Positions 8,308 through 14,867 of a stretch of DNA of 39,701 bases are shown piece by piece; position 1 is the stretch's first letter; each line of letters begins with the position of its first letter. This DNA is from Rikenellaceae bacterium DTU049 (GTDB lineage: Bacteria > Bacteroidota > Bacteroidia > Bacteroidales > DTU049). The stretch lies in the NCBI GenBank assembly GCA_001513285.1, contig LFTI01000102.1:1-39701 (forward strand). The letters run 5' to 3'. The notes beneath the pieces were generated by a model that was not told the origin of the DNA, did no database searches, and worked only from the letters and a program-made list of their open reading frames with translations. The translations under genes were made by a program, and so were the position numbers.

Positions 8308-9315
8308 ATGGATAAAATATTTGAAAACCCAACTAAAATATTTACCCTTACTAAAGAAGGTACACGCGAGTTCTACGACAATCTTTATGATAAAATGGTT
8401 GAAGAAGGCAAAGATGTCGTCGATTATCAAAAAATCAAAGCAATGGCTACAGGTCTACTTTGTCCAGAATGCAATAGCAGCCATGTAATTAAAAACGGTT
8501 TGCAAAGTGGAGTTCAAAATTACCGTTGCAAAAACTGTGGAAGACAATTCAGAGTTACCACTGGCACATTTATGTATGGGGTTCATGAAAAGGGCAAAAT
8601 GCTCGAATATATTAAATGTATGAGTGCAGGCATGAGCTTGAGAGAGTGTGCAAGAATTGTCAATATTAGTCTCACAACGAGTTTCTTTTGGCGTCACAGA
8701 ATACTATGTGCTTTGGATTCTTTTGAAGATAATGTTAATTTCTTTGGAATAGTAGAATTAGAGGAACTTCTAATGAACTATTCAGAAAAAGGTAAAAAGA
8801 AACGAGACAAGAAAGAATTAAAAAAGCTAAAGAAAAAGAAGCCAGATAAAGTAGCAATATTAGCAGCCACAGATAGAAGTGGAAATATTTTGTTCAAAAA
8901 ATTAGAAGATAAAAGAGTGCAAGCCGAGCATGTATCAGAATTCCTAAAATCACGTATATCCAAGGATTCTGTGGTATGTGGTAGTAATAAAAAAGCTTTC
9001 AAAACTGTTAATGCAGAACATATAAAACACAAAGAAATAACTAATAAAAATAAGATGAAGAGAGGAATATACAGTGTATCAAATGTTCATAAGAAGATAA
9101 CAGATTTTGTGGGCTGGATATATTATAAGTTTCGTGGTGTTGCAACTAAATATTTAACAAACTACATAATGTGGTTTGTTATTAAGGGGAAGTATCTGGC
9201 GGATAAGATTATAGAAGACACTGGGAGGTTGCTGAATTTGGCGGCGTCGGATAGGCGGGCATGGGAGCGGTACAGTGATCTGATGTATCAAACATATTTA
9301 ATATATAACATTTAA
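8308..9315 (+). CDS. IS1595-family-like transposase, probably inactive
   Basis: 335 residues from ATG 8308, chosen because the upstream promoter element lies between it and an earlier in-frame ATG at 8266. The zinc ribbon Cys52/Cys55 and Cys74/Cys77 (LLCPECN...YRCKNCGRQF) and the helix-turn-helix-like segment MSLRECARIVNISLTTSFFWRHR are typical of IS1595 relatives. In the DDE/N domain the first position usually reads ELDE, but here it is ELEE (150-153). The second block, usually with Asp after the VLC stretch, reads VVCGSNKKAFK (222-232). The third block, with SNVHKK and FRGVATKYLTNY, is intact. A Lys/Arg/Glu-rich stretch (about 161-181) is inserted. The 3' end (9180-9290) is markedly GC-richer than the neighbours. 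I find no convincing terminal inverted repeats. Confidence 0.75.
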   Translation: MDKIFENPTKIFTLTKEGTREFYDNLYDKMVEEGKDVVDYQKIKAMATGLLCPECNSSHVIKNGLQSGVQNYRCKNCGRQFRVTTGTFMYGVHEKGKMLEYIKCMSAGMSLRECARIVNISLTTSFFWRHRILCALDSFEDNVNFFGIVELEELLMNYSEKGKKKRDKKELKKLKKKKPDKVAILAATDRSGNILFKKLEDKRVQAEHVSEFLKSRISKDSVVCGSNKKAFKTVNAEHIKHKEITNKNKMKRGIYSVSNVHKKITDFVGWIYYKFRGVATKYLTNYIMWFVIKGKYLADKIIEDTGRLLNLAASDRRAWERYSDLMYQTYLIYNI

Positions 9316-9443
9316 AAAATTATTTTACCTATCTCCATTTAAAATTTGTCTTATTTCTTTCTCATTTTACTACTTATTAATTTTGCCAATACTTTGCAAC
9401 TCAAATATTTTTTAAATATAAAATTTAATTATTATTTTTTTAA

Positions 9444-9451
9444 TATCTTTG
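9444..9451 (+). promoter_or_regulatory. -7 promoter element TATCTTTG for the 9470 lipoprotein gene
   Basis: Perfect TAnnTTTG, 18 bases before the ATG. The gpmA-glmM run may also be read from here. Confidence 0.5.
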
Positions 9452-9469
9452 TAAAAAAAATTAATAATT

Positions 9470-9958
9470 ATGGGAAAGAAATTTATTAGCTTTTTTTTAA
9501 TGGCTACAATATTATTAGCTTTGCCTTCGTGTAAAAAAATTAATACAAATAAAGTAATTGAATTCAATAACAAATTAGTTGATGATCAACAAACAGTTTT
9601 GCAGCATGAGGCTAAGTTGTATTTTGCTATTTATGAAAGTAAACCCACAGATACATTGAGAATACTTTTACGTGAATATCAAACTGTGTTAGATACAATT
9701 ATTAAAAAGTATGAAAAACCATTTAAGGTAGAGGATACATTTAGACAAGGAGCTCTTGAACTTTTTAGAGTTTATAATGATATAGCTAAAAATACTTATC
9801 CACAATTAATATCTTTATTAGATAGTGCAAATGAAGGCGCAGCAATTGAAAGTCAAAAGATAATTGATTTAATGATGATGATTGATAGCACAGAGGATAT
9901 GTCAAATAAAAAATTATTAAATTTACAGCAATATGTAATGGATAAATATAAAATTTAA
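9470..9958 (+). CDS. Small helical lipoprotein of unknown function
   Basis: 162 residues. A lipobox LPSC places the lipidated Cys at residue 21, so the mature protein is anchored to a membrane facing the periplasm or surface. The remainder is predicted almost entirely helical and rich in charged residues and Gln, with no catalytic motif that I recognise. It could belong to one of the small helical lipoprotein families of Bacteroidota. gpmA starts 19 bases downstream on the same strand. Real gene: it has lipobox, promoter element and normal codon use. Function unknown. Confidence 0.75.
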   Translation: MGKKFISFFLMATILLALPSCKKINTNKVIEFNNKLVDDQQTVLQHEAKLYFAIYESKPTDTLRILLREYQTVLDTIIKKYEKPFKVEDTFRQGALELFRVYNDIAKNTYPQLISLLDSANEGAAIESQKIIDLMMMIDSTEDMSNKKLLNLQQYVMDKYKI

Positions 9959-9977
9959 GTTTTTAAAAATGTGAAAT

Positions 9978-10724
9978 ATGAAAACTTTGGTATTAGTGAG
10001 ACACGGTGAAAGTGTATATAATCGTGCTAATATTTTTACAGGATGGACAGATGTACCATTAACTCTTGAAGGTGAACAAGAAGCTATAGAAGCTGGTAAA
10101 ATTTTACTAGAAAAAGGCTTTGATTTTGACATAACATATACATCTGTATTAGAAAGAGCAATTAAAACACTCTGGTTAATTTTGGAACAAATGGATAGAA
10201 TGTGGTTACCAGAAATAAAAACATGGAGACTAAATGAAAAGCACTATGGTAAATTGCAGGGGTTGAATAAATCTGAAATGGCAGCTCAATATGGAGAAGA
10301 ACAAGTTCTTTTATGGCGACGTGCTTATGATGTTCGTCCACCACTACTTTCTGAAGATGAAATAGCAGACATGAGAAAAGAATCTAGATATGCTGATGTG
10401 GATAATATACAATATATGCTGGGTGAGTCTTTAAAAGATACTGTAGAGAGAGTTATTCCTTTATGGGAAAATCAAATAAAATATGATTTGCTTAATAATA
10501 AAAGAATCTTGATATCTGCTCATGGTAATAGTTTACGCGGAGTTGTAAAATATCTAGATCAAATGAGTGAAGATGAAATATTGCATTTTAATATTCCTAC
10601 TGGCATTCCTCTTGTATATCAATTAGATGATAATTTAAAACCAATTAACAGATATTTCCTCGCAGATGAAGAAAAATTAAAAGCTGCTATAAACAAAGTA
10701 GCCAATCAAGGAAAAGCAAAATAA
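9978..10724 (+). CDS. gpmA: 2,3-bisphosphoglycerate-dependent phosphoglycerate mutase
   Basis: 248 residues, the standard dPGM length. It interconverts 3- and 2-phosphoglycerate in glycolysis in the cytoplasm, through a phosphohistidine. LVRHGES (6-12) holds the phospho-acceptor His9; FTGWTDVPLT (20-29), RLNEKHYGKLQG (84-95, with Glu87) and ISAHGNSLRG (179-188, with His182) complete the active site. It starts 19 bases after the lipoprotein gene and ends 6 bases before glmM. Confidence 0.96.
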   Translation: MKTLVLVRHGESVYNRANIFTGWTDVPLTLEGEQEAIEAGKILLEKGFDFDITYTSVLERAIKTLWLILEQMDRMWLPEIKTWRLNEKHYGKLQGLNKSEMAAQYGEEQVLLWRRAYDVRPPLLSEDEIADMRKESRYADVDNIQYMLGESLKDTVERVIPLWENQIKYDLLNNKRILISAHGNSLRGVVKYLDQMSEDEILHFNIPTGIPLVYQLDDNLKPINRYFLADEEKLKAAINKVANQGKAK

Positions 10725-10730
10725 TAATTT

Positions 10731-12122
10731 ATGCCACTTATTAAATCTATTTCAGGTATTAGAGGTACCATAGGAGATAGTGATGGTTTAGATCCTATAA
10801 ATGTAGTAAAATACTCTTTAGCCTTTGCTACTGTTATTAAAAATCAATATCAAGATGCTTTACCCAAAGTCATTGTCGGTAGAGATGGTAGAATATCAGG
10901 ATATTCTATAAAAAATTTAGTAATAAATAGTTTGATATGTACTGGTATTGATGTGTTTGATGCAGATTATAGCACCACTCCTAGTATGGAAATGGGAGTT
11001 AAGTATTTAAATGCTCAAGGTGGTATAATGATAACTGCTAGTCATAATCCTCAAAATTGGAATGCTCTTAAATTTTTTAATGATAAAGGTGAATTCATTA
11101 CTGAAGATATTCTGAATAAAATTGAAACCATTGCTAATGATACATCATCTATTTCTCTTGTTAAAGAAGAAAAATTTGGACAAATTTATGAGGCTCCAAA
11201 TTTGATAGATTATCATATAAATGCAATTTTAGATTTACCTTATGTTAAAAAAGATTTAATCAGACAATCTAATTTTAAAATTATAGTTGACACTATTAAT
11301 AGTACTGGTAGTATAGCTATTAGAAAATTATTTGATGCATTGGGAGTTGAAAATTATATTTTGTTAAATGATGAATTAAATGGTATTTTCGAACATTCAC
11401 CAGAACCATTACCTGAAAATTTATCTCAATTATCATTTAATGTGAAAACTAATAAAGCAGATGTAGGTTTTGCAGTAGATCCAGATGTTGATAGATTAGC
11501 TATAGTTTGTGATAATGGAGATATGTTTGGTGAAGAATATACCATTGTAGCCGTTGCTGATTATATTCTGGAAAATAAACCCGGCCCTGTAGTTGTTAAT
11601 TTGAGTACAACTCAAGCAGTTAAATTCATAGCTGATAAATATAATTGTCCTTTATATTATTCAGCAGTAGGAGAAATAAATGTAGTGAATAAAATGAAGG
11701 AAGTGGGAGCAGTAATAGGTGGCGAAGGCAATGGAGGAGTCATTTTACCAGAATTACATTACGGCAGAGATGCTATCCTAGGAATTGCCTTGTTTTTAAG
11801 TTTTTTAGCTAATAAACAAAAGCCTGTATCGGTCATCAAATCTTATTATCCTTATTATCATATGATAAAATCTAAAATTGAAATTAGCAATTTTAATTTG
11901 CCTATAGATTATATTTTAAATGAAATTCAAAAACGTAATTCTCAATTTGACTTCATTAATATTGATGGACTTAAACTAACAAATAATGATGATACATGGA
12001 TACATATGAGGCCATCTAATACTGAACCTATTATTCGCATTTATGTAGAAAGTAGTAGTAAGTCTAAAGCTGAAAATTTTTTATATAAAATAATGCAAGA
12101 TGTTAATGAAATTATAAAATAA
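10731..12122 (+). CDS. glmM: Phosphoglucosamine mutase (alpha-D-phosphohexomutase family)
   Basis: 463 residues. It probably converts glucosamine-6-phosphate to glucosamine-1-phosphate for UDP-GlcNAc and peptidoglycan synthesis. All four family loops are visible: SGIRG (8-12) plus phosphoserine Ser104 in ITASHNP, the Mg loop DPDVDR (250-255), the sugar loop GGEGNGG (330-336), and the phosphate loop RPSNTEP (427-433). The sequence matches the form annotated as GlmM across Bacteroidota; phosphomannomutase or phosphoglucomutase is an alternative. It sits 6 bases after gpmA and 7 before the small gene at 12130, so an operon is likely. Confidence 0.87.
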   Translation: MPLIKSISGIRGTIGDSDGLDPINVVKYSLAFATVIKNQYQDALPKVIVGRDGRISGYSIKNLVINSLICTGIDVFDADYSTTPSMEMGVKYLNAQGGIMITASHNPQNWNALKFFNDKGEFITEDILNKIETIANDTSSISLVKEEKFGQIYEAPNLIDYHINAILDLPYVKKDLIRQSNFKIIVDTINSTGSIAIRKLFDALGVENYILLNDELNGIFEHSPEPLPENLSQLSFNVKTNKADVGFAVDPDVDRLAIVCDNGDMFGEEYTIVAVADYILENKPGPVVVNLSTTQAVKFIADKYNCPLYYSAVGEINVVNKMKEVGAVIGGEGNGGVILPELHYGRDAILGIALFLSFLANKQKPVSVIKSYYPYYHMIKSKIEISNFNLPIDYILNEIQKRNSQFDFINIDGLKLTNNDDTWIHMRPSNTEPIIRIYVESSSKSKAENFLYKIMQDVNEIIK

Positions 12123-12129
12123 CTTTATC

Positions 12130-12396
12130 ATGTCAAGGAAAAAAGCTAAATATAGAAAATATAAGTTTGCTATTCCTAATAGCGCAGCAATTAAATTTGA
12201 AGAATTTTGTAAAATTAGTGGTACTACTCCTAATAAATTTATTAGAACTATTATTAATGATTTTATTCAAAATAATGACCCACATTCTTTACATTATTTT
12301 TATAAGAAGGAAAATCATGAATATAAAGTTAATAACAATAAAAACCAAACTATCGAAAAGAAAGTCAATCAATTATCCTTATTTGATGATTTTTAA
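12130..12396 (+). CDS. Small basic protein, RHH-like, with C-terminal clamp-binding-like motif QLSLF
   Basis: 88 residues in three parts: a basic start (MSRKKAKYRKYKF); a strand-helix-helix-like segment (about 10-48) with a turn GTTPNKFIRTIINDF as in ribbon-helix-helix proteins; and a polar Asn/Lys linker (about 57-80) leading to NQLSLFDDF at the very end (80-88). QLSLF fits the bacterial beta-sliding-clamp binding pentapeptide QL(S/D)LF, and a free tail on a flexible linker is how UmuC or PolB present it. DNA binding and clamp contact are inference. The gene follows glmM by 7 bases and is closed by the terminator at 12411-12448. The overlapping frame at 12167-12433 is rejected. Confidence 0.75.
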   Translation: MSRKKAKYRKYKFAIPNSAAIKFEEFCKISGTTPNKFIRTIINDFIQNNDPHSLHYFYKKENHEYKVNNNKNQTIEKKVNQLSLFDDF

Positions 12397-12410
12397 TAAT
12401 TATGAATATA

Positions 12411-12448
12411 TTAATAAAAAAAGCCTCAATTGAGGCTTTTTTTATTAA
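12411..12448. terminator. Bidirectional intrinsic terminator
   Basis: A 38-bp perfect palindrome with GC-rich core AGCCTCAA/TTGAGGCT flanked by A7 and T7, so both strands end in a hairpin and T-run. It serves the gpmA-glmM-12130 run (plus) and the Dps-like gene (minus, stop at 12466). Confidence 0.9.
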
Positions 12449-12465
12449 ATTTATCTATGAAAAAA

Positions 12466-12957
12466 TTATTTTTTCATAGATTCGAAATCTTCTAATAGAT
12501 TTTCTAAATCATCTTCGTGCTCCACCTCGTCTTCTAGAATTTCACGAATTAGATGAAAAGTAATAGGATCATTACCTCCGATGAATTCTAATAATTTATT
12601 GTAAACACCAATAGCACATTGTTCACCTTTAATGTTTTGTTTTAATAATGCTTCAGTATTAGGATTTTCTGGAGCTTCATATCCGCAATTGCACATCTTG
12701 TACCAATCTTCTGGTTTAATGATAGGTGTTCCACCTAATTGTAGAATGCGTTCAGCTAATTTATCTGCATGTTCTAATTCTTCATTAGCATGTTCCATCA
12801 GCTCATTAGCTACTGGTTCTCTCATTATACCTTTAGCTACTTTTGCCCCTACCCAATACTGATAATAAGCTAACCATTCATCTGCATAAGCTTTGTTTAA
12901 TAATTCTAAAAGCTTGTTTACATCTAACTTAACGATAGATTTACCTCTTGTTCCCAT
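12466..12957 (-). CDS. Dps-like ferritin (DPSL / thioferritin type)
   Basis: 163 residues of four-helix ferritin fold. Metal ligands of a bacterioferritin-type di-iron site are in place: Glu27, Glu60 and His63 (ELEH), Glu112, Glu144 and His147 (EVEH). Two features mark the Dps-like thioferritin branch known from Bacteroides fragilis and archaea: a Cys-bearing loop MCNCGYEAP (Cys89, Cys91) and Cys114 next to Glu112, giving thiols close to the metal site. The role would be oxidation and storage of iron with removal of peroxide. The start is fixed by a perfect Shine-Dalgarno AAGGAGGT, rare in this genome. It has its own TAnnTTTG element and terminator, so it is monocistronic. Confidence 0.9.
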   Translation of the reverse strand: MGTRGKSIVKLDVNKLLELLNKAYADEWLAYYQYWVGAKVAKGIMREPVANELMEHANEELEHADKLAERILQLGGTPIIKPEDWYKMCNCGYEAPENPNTEALLKQNIKGEQCAIGVYNKLLEFIGGNDPITFHLIREILEDEVEHEDDLENLLEDFESMKK

Positions 12958-12961
12958 AATT

Positions 12962-12969
12962 ACCTCCTT
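12962..12969 (-). promoter_or_regulatory. Strong Shine-Dalgarno AAGGAGGT of the Dps-like gene
   Basis: Minus strand reads AAGGAGGT-AATT-ATG, eight bases complementary to the 16S anti-SD. Nearly all other genes here lack any such site, so this one is unusual and fixes the start. Confidence 0.85.
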
Positions 12970-12991
12970 ATTTTTTGATTAATTGTTATTG

Positions 12992-12999
12992 CAAATATA
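12992..12999 (-). promoter_or_regulatory. -7 promoter element TATATTTG of the Dps-like gene
   Basis: Perfect TAnnTTTG on the minus strand, 34 bases before the ATG, leaving room for the Shine-Dalgarno sequence in the leader. Confidence 0.5.
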
Positions 13000-13077
13000 A
13001 AAATTTATTTTTTTATAAAATAAAAAAATGATTTTTATTATAAATACTGTGAAAATATTAATTATTAATTTAAAAAG

Positions 13078-13151
13078 GGTGGATGATGGGACTTGAACCC
13101 ACAACTTCCAGATCCACAATCTGGTGCTCTAACCATTGAACTACATCCACC
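13078..13151 (-). tRNA. tRNA-His (anticodon GTG)
   Basis: The cloverleaf folds fully: acceptor GTGGATG/CATCCAC, D stem GTTC/GAGC, anticodon stem CCAGA/TCTGG with loop TTGTGGA, and T stem GTGGG/CCCAT with TTCAAGT. The His identity G at position -1 (base 13151) faces discriminator C (13078). CCA is not encoded; CTTTTTAA follows and may end the transcript. Confidence 0.97.
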
Positions 13152-13450
13152 ATTTATTTTGCAAAATTAAATAAAATTTTTAAATCAAAATTAAATAAAA
13201 TTTAAAATAGTAAAAAATTGTTTAATATAGTTGGCTTTTATTAAAAATTATTGTTAAGAAATTAGTTTAAACAAAAATATTCAAAGAAATTTATTAATAA
13301 AAGGTTATAAATTTAAAATATTGAAATAAATAGTAATGAGGTAAAAAAAGTGATGTTGGGTAAAGATGACAAAATACTAGCATATAAAATTTTATACATA
13401 ATTATAATATCTAACATCCCATCCTTCACTCGAAATTATTTTTTTGATTA
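13152..13450. other. Intergenic stretch with only a tRNA promoter
   Basis: About 300 AT-rich bases between tRNA-His and the sucC stop. It holds the tRNA-His -7 element and otherwise no open frame, repeat or hairpin that I can support. Confidence 0.6.
13162..13169 (-). promoter_or_regulatory. -7 promoter element TAATTTTG of tRNA-His
   Basis: Perfect TAnnTTTG on the minus strand, 10 bases before G-1 of the tRNA, a plausible distance for a stable-RNA promoter. Confidence 0.55.
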
Positions 13451-14641
13451 TTAGAGATTAAGAGCTTTTATGCATTCTATGACTTCATCTAATGAATTTG
13501 CTGGTATTAATTTTAAATTTGATGATTCTAAAATTTCTTTAGCTAATTGTGCATTTGTGCCTTGTAGACGAACAATTATAGGAATATCAATATTTTCTAC
13601 ATTTCTGTATGCTTCTATGATACCATTAGCTACTCTATCGCATCTTACAATACCTCCAAAAATATTAACTAAAATAGCTTTTACTGAGGGATCTTTTAAT
13701 ATTATTCTAAAGCCTTTTTCTATTTGTTCAGAACTTGCTGAACCACCTACATCTAAAAAATTGGCCGGTTTAGCTCCAGCTATAGCAATTAAATCCATGG
13801 TAGCCATAGCTAGGCCTGCACCATTAACCATACATGCTACATTACCATCTAATTTTACGTAATTCAATCCAACAGAATTTGCTTCTAATTCTAATTGATT
13901 TTCTTCTTCTAGGTCGCGTAAACCACTAAGCTCGGGGTGTCTATAAAGTGCAGAATCATCTAAAACAATTTTAGCATCTGCAGGATATATTTGATTATCA
14001 CTAGTTTTCAAAACTGGATTTATCTCTATTAATGACGTATCTATACCTATAAATGCTTGATATAATTTAGCAATAAAATCTAGCATATCATTAAAAGCAT
14101 CACCGTTTAATCCCAAATTAAATGCAATTTTACGTGCTTGATATGGCATCAACCCAGTTATGGGATTTATAAATTCTTTAAAAATTAAATTTGGGGTTGT
14201 TTCAGCAACTTTTTCTATCTCTATTCCACCTTGTGTAGAGTATAGTATTACATTTTTTTCATTTTTACGATCACAGGATATGCTCATATAAAATTCTTGA
14301 ACATTTTCTTTTCCTTCATAGTATAAATTTTGCTCTATTAAAACTTTTCGAACTAATTTACCATTTTCATCAGTTTGTGGTGTTACTAATCTCATTCCTA
14401 TAATTTGTGCAGTTAATTTTTTAGCTTCTTCAGGTGATTTAGCAATTTTTACGCCGCCGGCTTTTCCTCTGCCGCCAGCATGCACTTGAGCTTTTACTGC
14501 ACAAATTTCTGAGCCTGTTAATTCTTTTAAATTTAAGGCAGCTTCATAAGCTTCGTCTGGATTATATGCTAGAAATCTTTTTCCAACTTTAATGCCGAAT
14601 TGTTCTAATAGGTTTTTTGATTGATATTCATGCAAATTCAT
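13451..14641 (-). CDS. sucC: Succinate-CoA ligase (ADP-forming), beta subunit
   Basis: 396 residues, the usual length. SucC carries the ATP-grasp nucleotide domain and the C-terminal domain of succinyl-CoA synthetase, giving substrate-level phosphorylation in the TCA cycle. The start MNLHEYQSK, the ATP-grasp segment VKAQVHAGGRGKAGGVK, the C-terminal domain start GNVACMVNGAGLAMATMD and the loop VNIFGGIVRCD are all diagnostic. The alpha subunit sucD is not adjacent; separate sucC and sucD loci are known in Bacteroidota. It lies between two tRNA genes. Upstream AGGAT is only a weak Shine-Dalgarno-like match. Confidence 0.96.
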   Translation of the reverse strand: MNLHEYQSKNLLEQFGIKVGKRFLAYNPDEAYEAALNLKELTGSEICAVKAQVHAGGRGKAGGVKIAKSPEEAKKLTAQIIGMRLVTPQTDENGKLVRKVLIEQNLYYEGKENVQEFYMSISCDRKNEKNVILYSTQGGIEIEKVAETTPNLIFKEFINPITGLMPYQARKIAFNLGLNGDAFNDMLDFIAKLYQAFIGIDTSLIEINPVLKTSDNQIYPADAKIVLDDSALYRHPELSGLRDLEEENQLELEANSVGLNYVKLDGNVACMVNGAGLAMATMDLIAIAGAKPANFLDVGGSASSEQIEKGFRIILKDPSVKAILVNIFGGIVRCDRVANGIIEAYRNVENIDIPIIVRLQGTNAQLAKEILESSNLKLIPANSLDEVIECIKALNL

Positions 14642-14723
14642 TTATCCTAATTTTTTATTTCGTAAAATTAATAAAAAAATGAAAATAAAAACTTGGATTA
14701 AATTGAAGATTTAAAAATTTAAA

Positions 14724-14755
14724 TTTGGTATAATTATAAATTATGTTTAATTTTG
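14724..14755 (+). promoter_or_regulatory. Complete promoter (TTTG - 20 - TAATTTTG) of tRNA-Glu
   Basis: A -33 TTTG (14724-14727) and a -7 TAATTTTG (14748-14755) are 20 bases apart, as in the Bacteroides consensus. The tRNA begins 12 bases later. This is the best promoter match in the window. Confidence 0.65.
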
Positions 14756-14767
14756 CAAAAATCATTT

Positions 14768-14839
14768 GGGCGGTTCGTCTAAGGGCTAGGATCTCAGACC
14801 CTCATTCTGAAGATAGGGGTTCGAATCCCCTACCGCCTA
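14768..14839 (+). tRNA. tRNA-Glu (anticodon CTC), with C at position 33
   Basis: Arms fold as acceptor GGGCGGT/ACCGCCT (first pair G-U), D stem GTCT/GGAT, anticodon stem TCAGA/TCTGA, and T stem AGGGG/CCCCT with TTCGAAT. The anticodon loop is CCCTCAT, giving anticodon CTC (Glu) but C instead of the nearly universal U at position 33. CCA is not encoded; a T-run follows directly. The rest looks like a functional tRNA. Confidence 0.9.
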
Positions 14840-14867
14840 TTTTTATTTCTCTTTAAATTATCAAATT

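Noticed and set aside
8202-9400. Terminal inverted repeats of an IS around the transposase
   Set aside because: Comparison of both flanks gave only an 8-base chance match (GTAGTAAA-like); no defined element ends can be supported.
12167-12433. Second 88-codon frame overlapping the small gene at 12130
   Set aside because: Very Leu/Ile-rich out-of-frame reading, runs into the terminator; the 12130 frame has the better start, domain layout and stop.
13451-14641. Missing sucD next to sucC as an anomaly
   Set aside because: Separate sucC and sucD loci are known in Bacteroidota, so this alone is not unusual.
14642-14655. Shine-Dalgarno for sucC (AGGAT)
   Set aside because: Only four bases pair and spacing is short; not comparable with the two strong sites.
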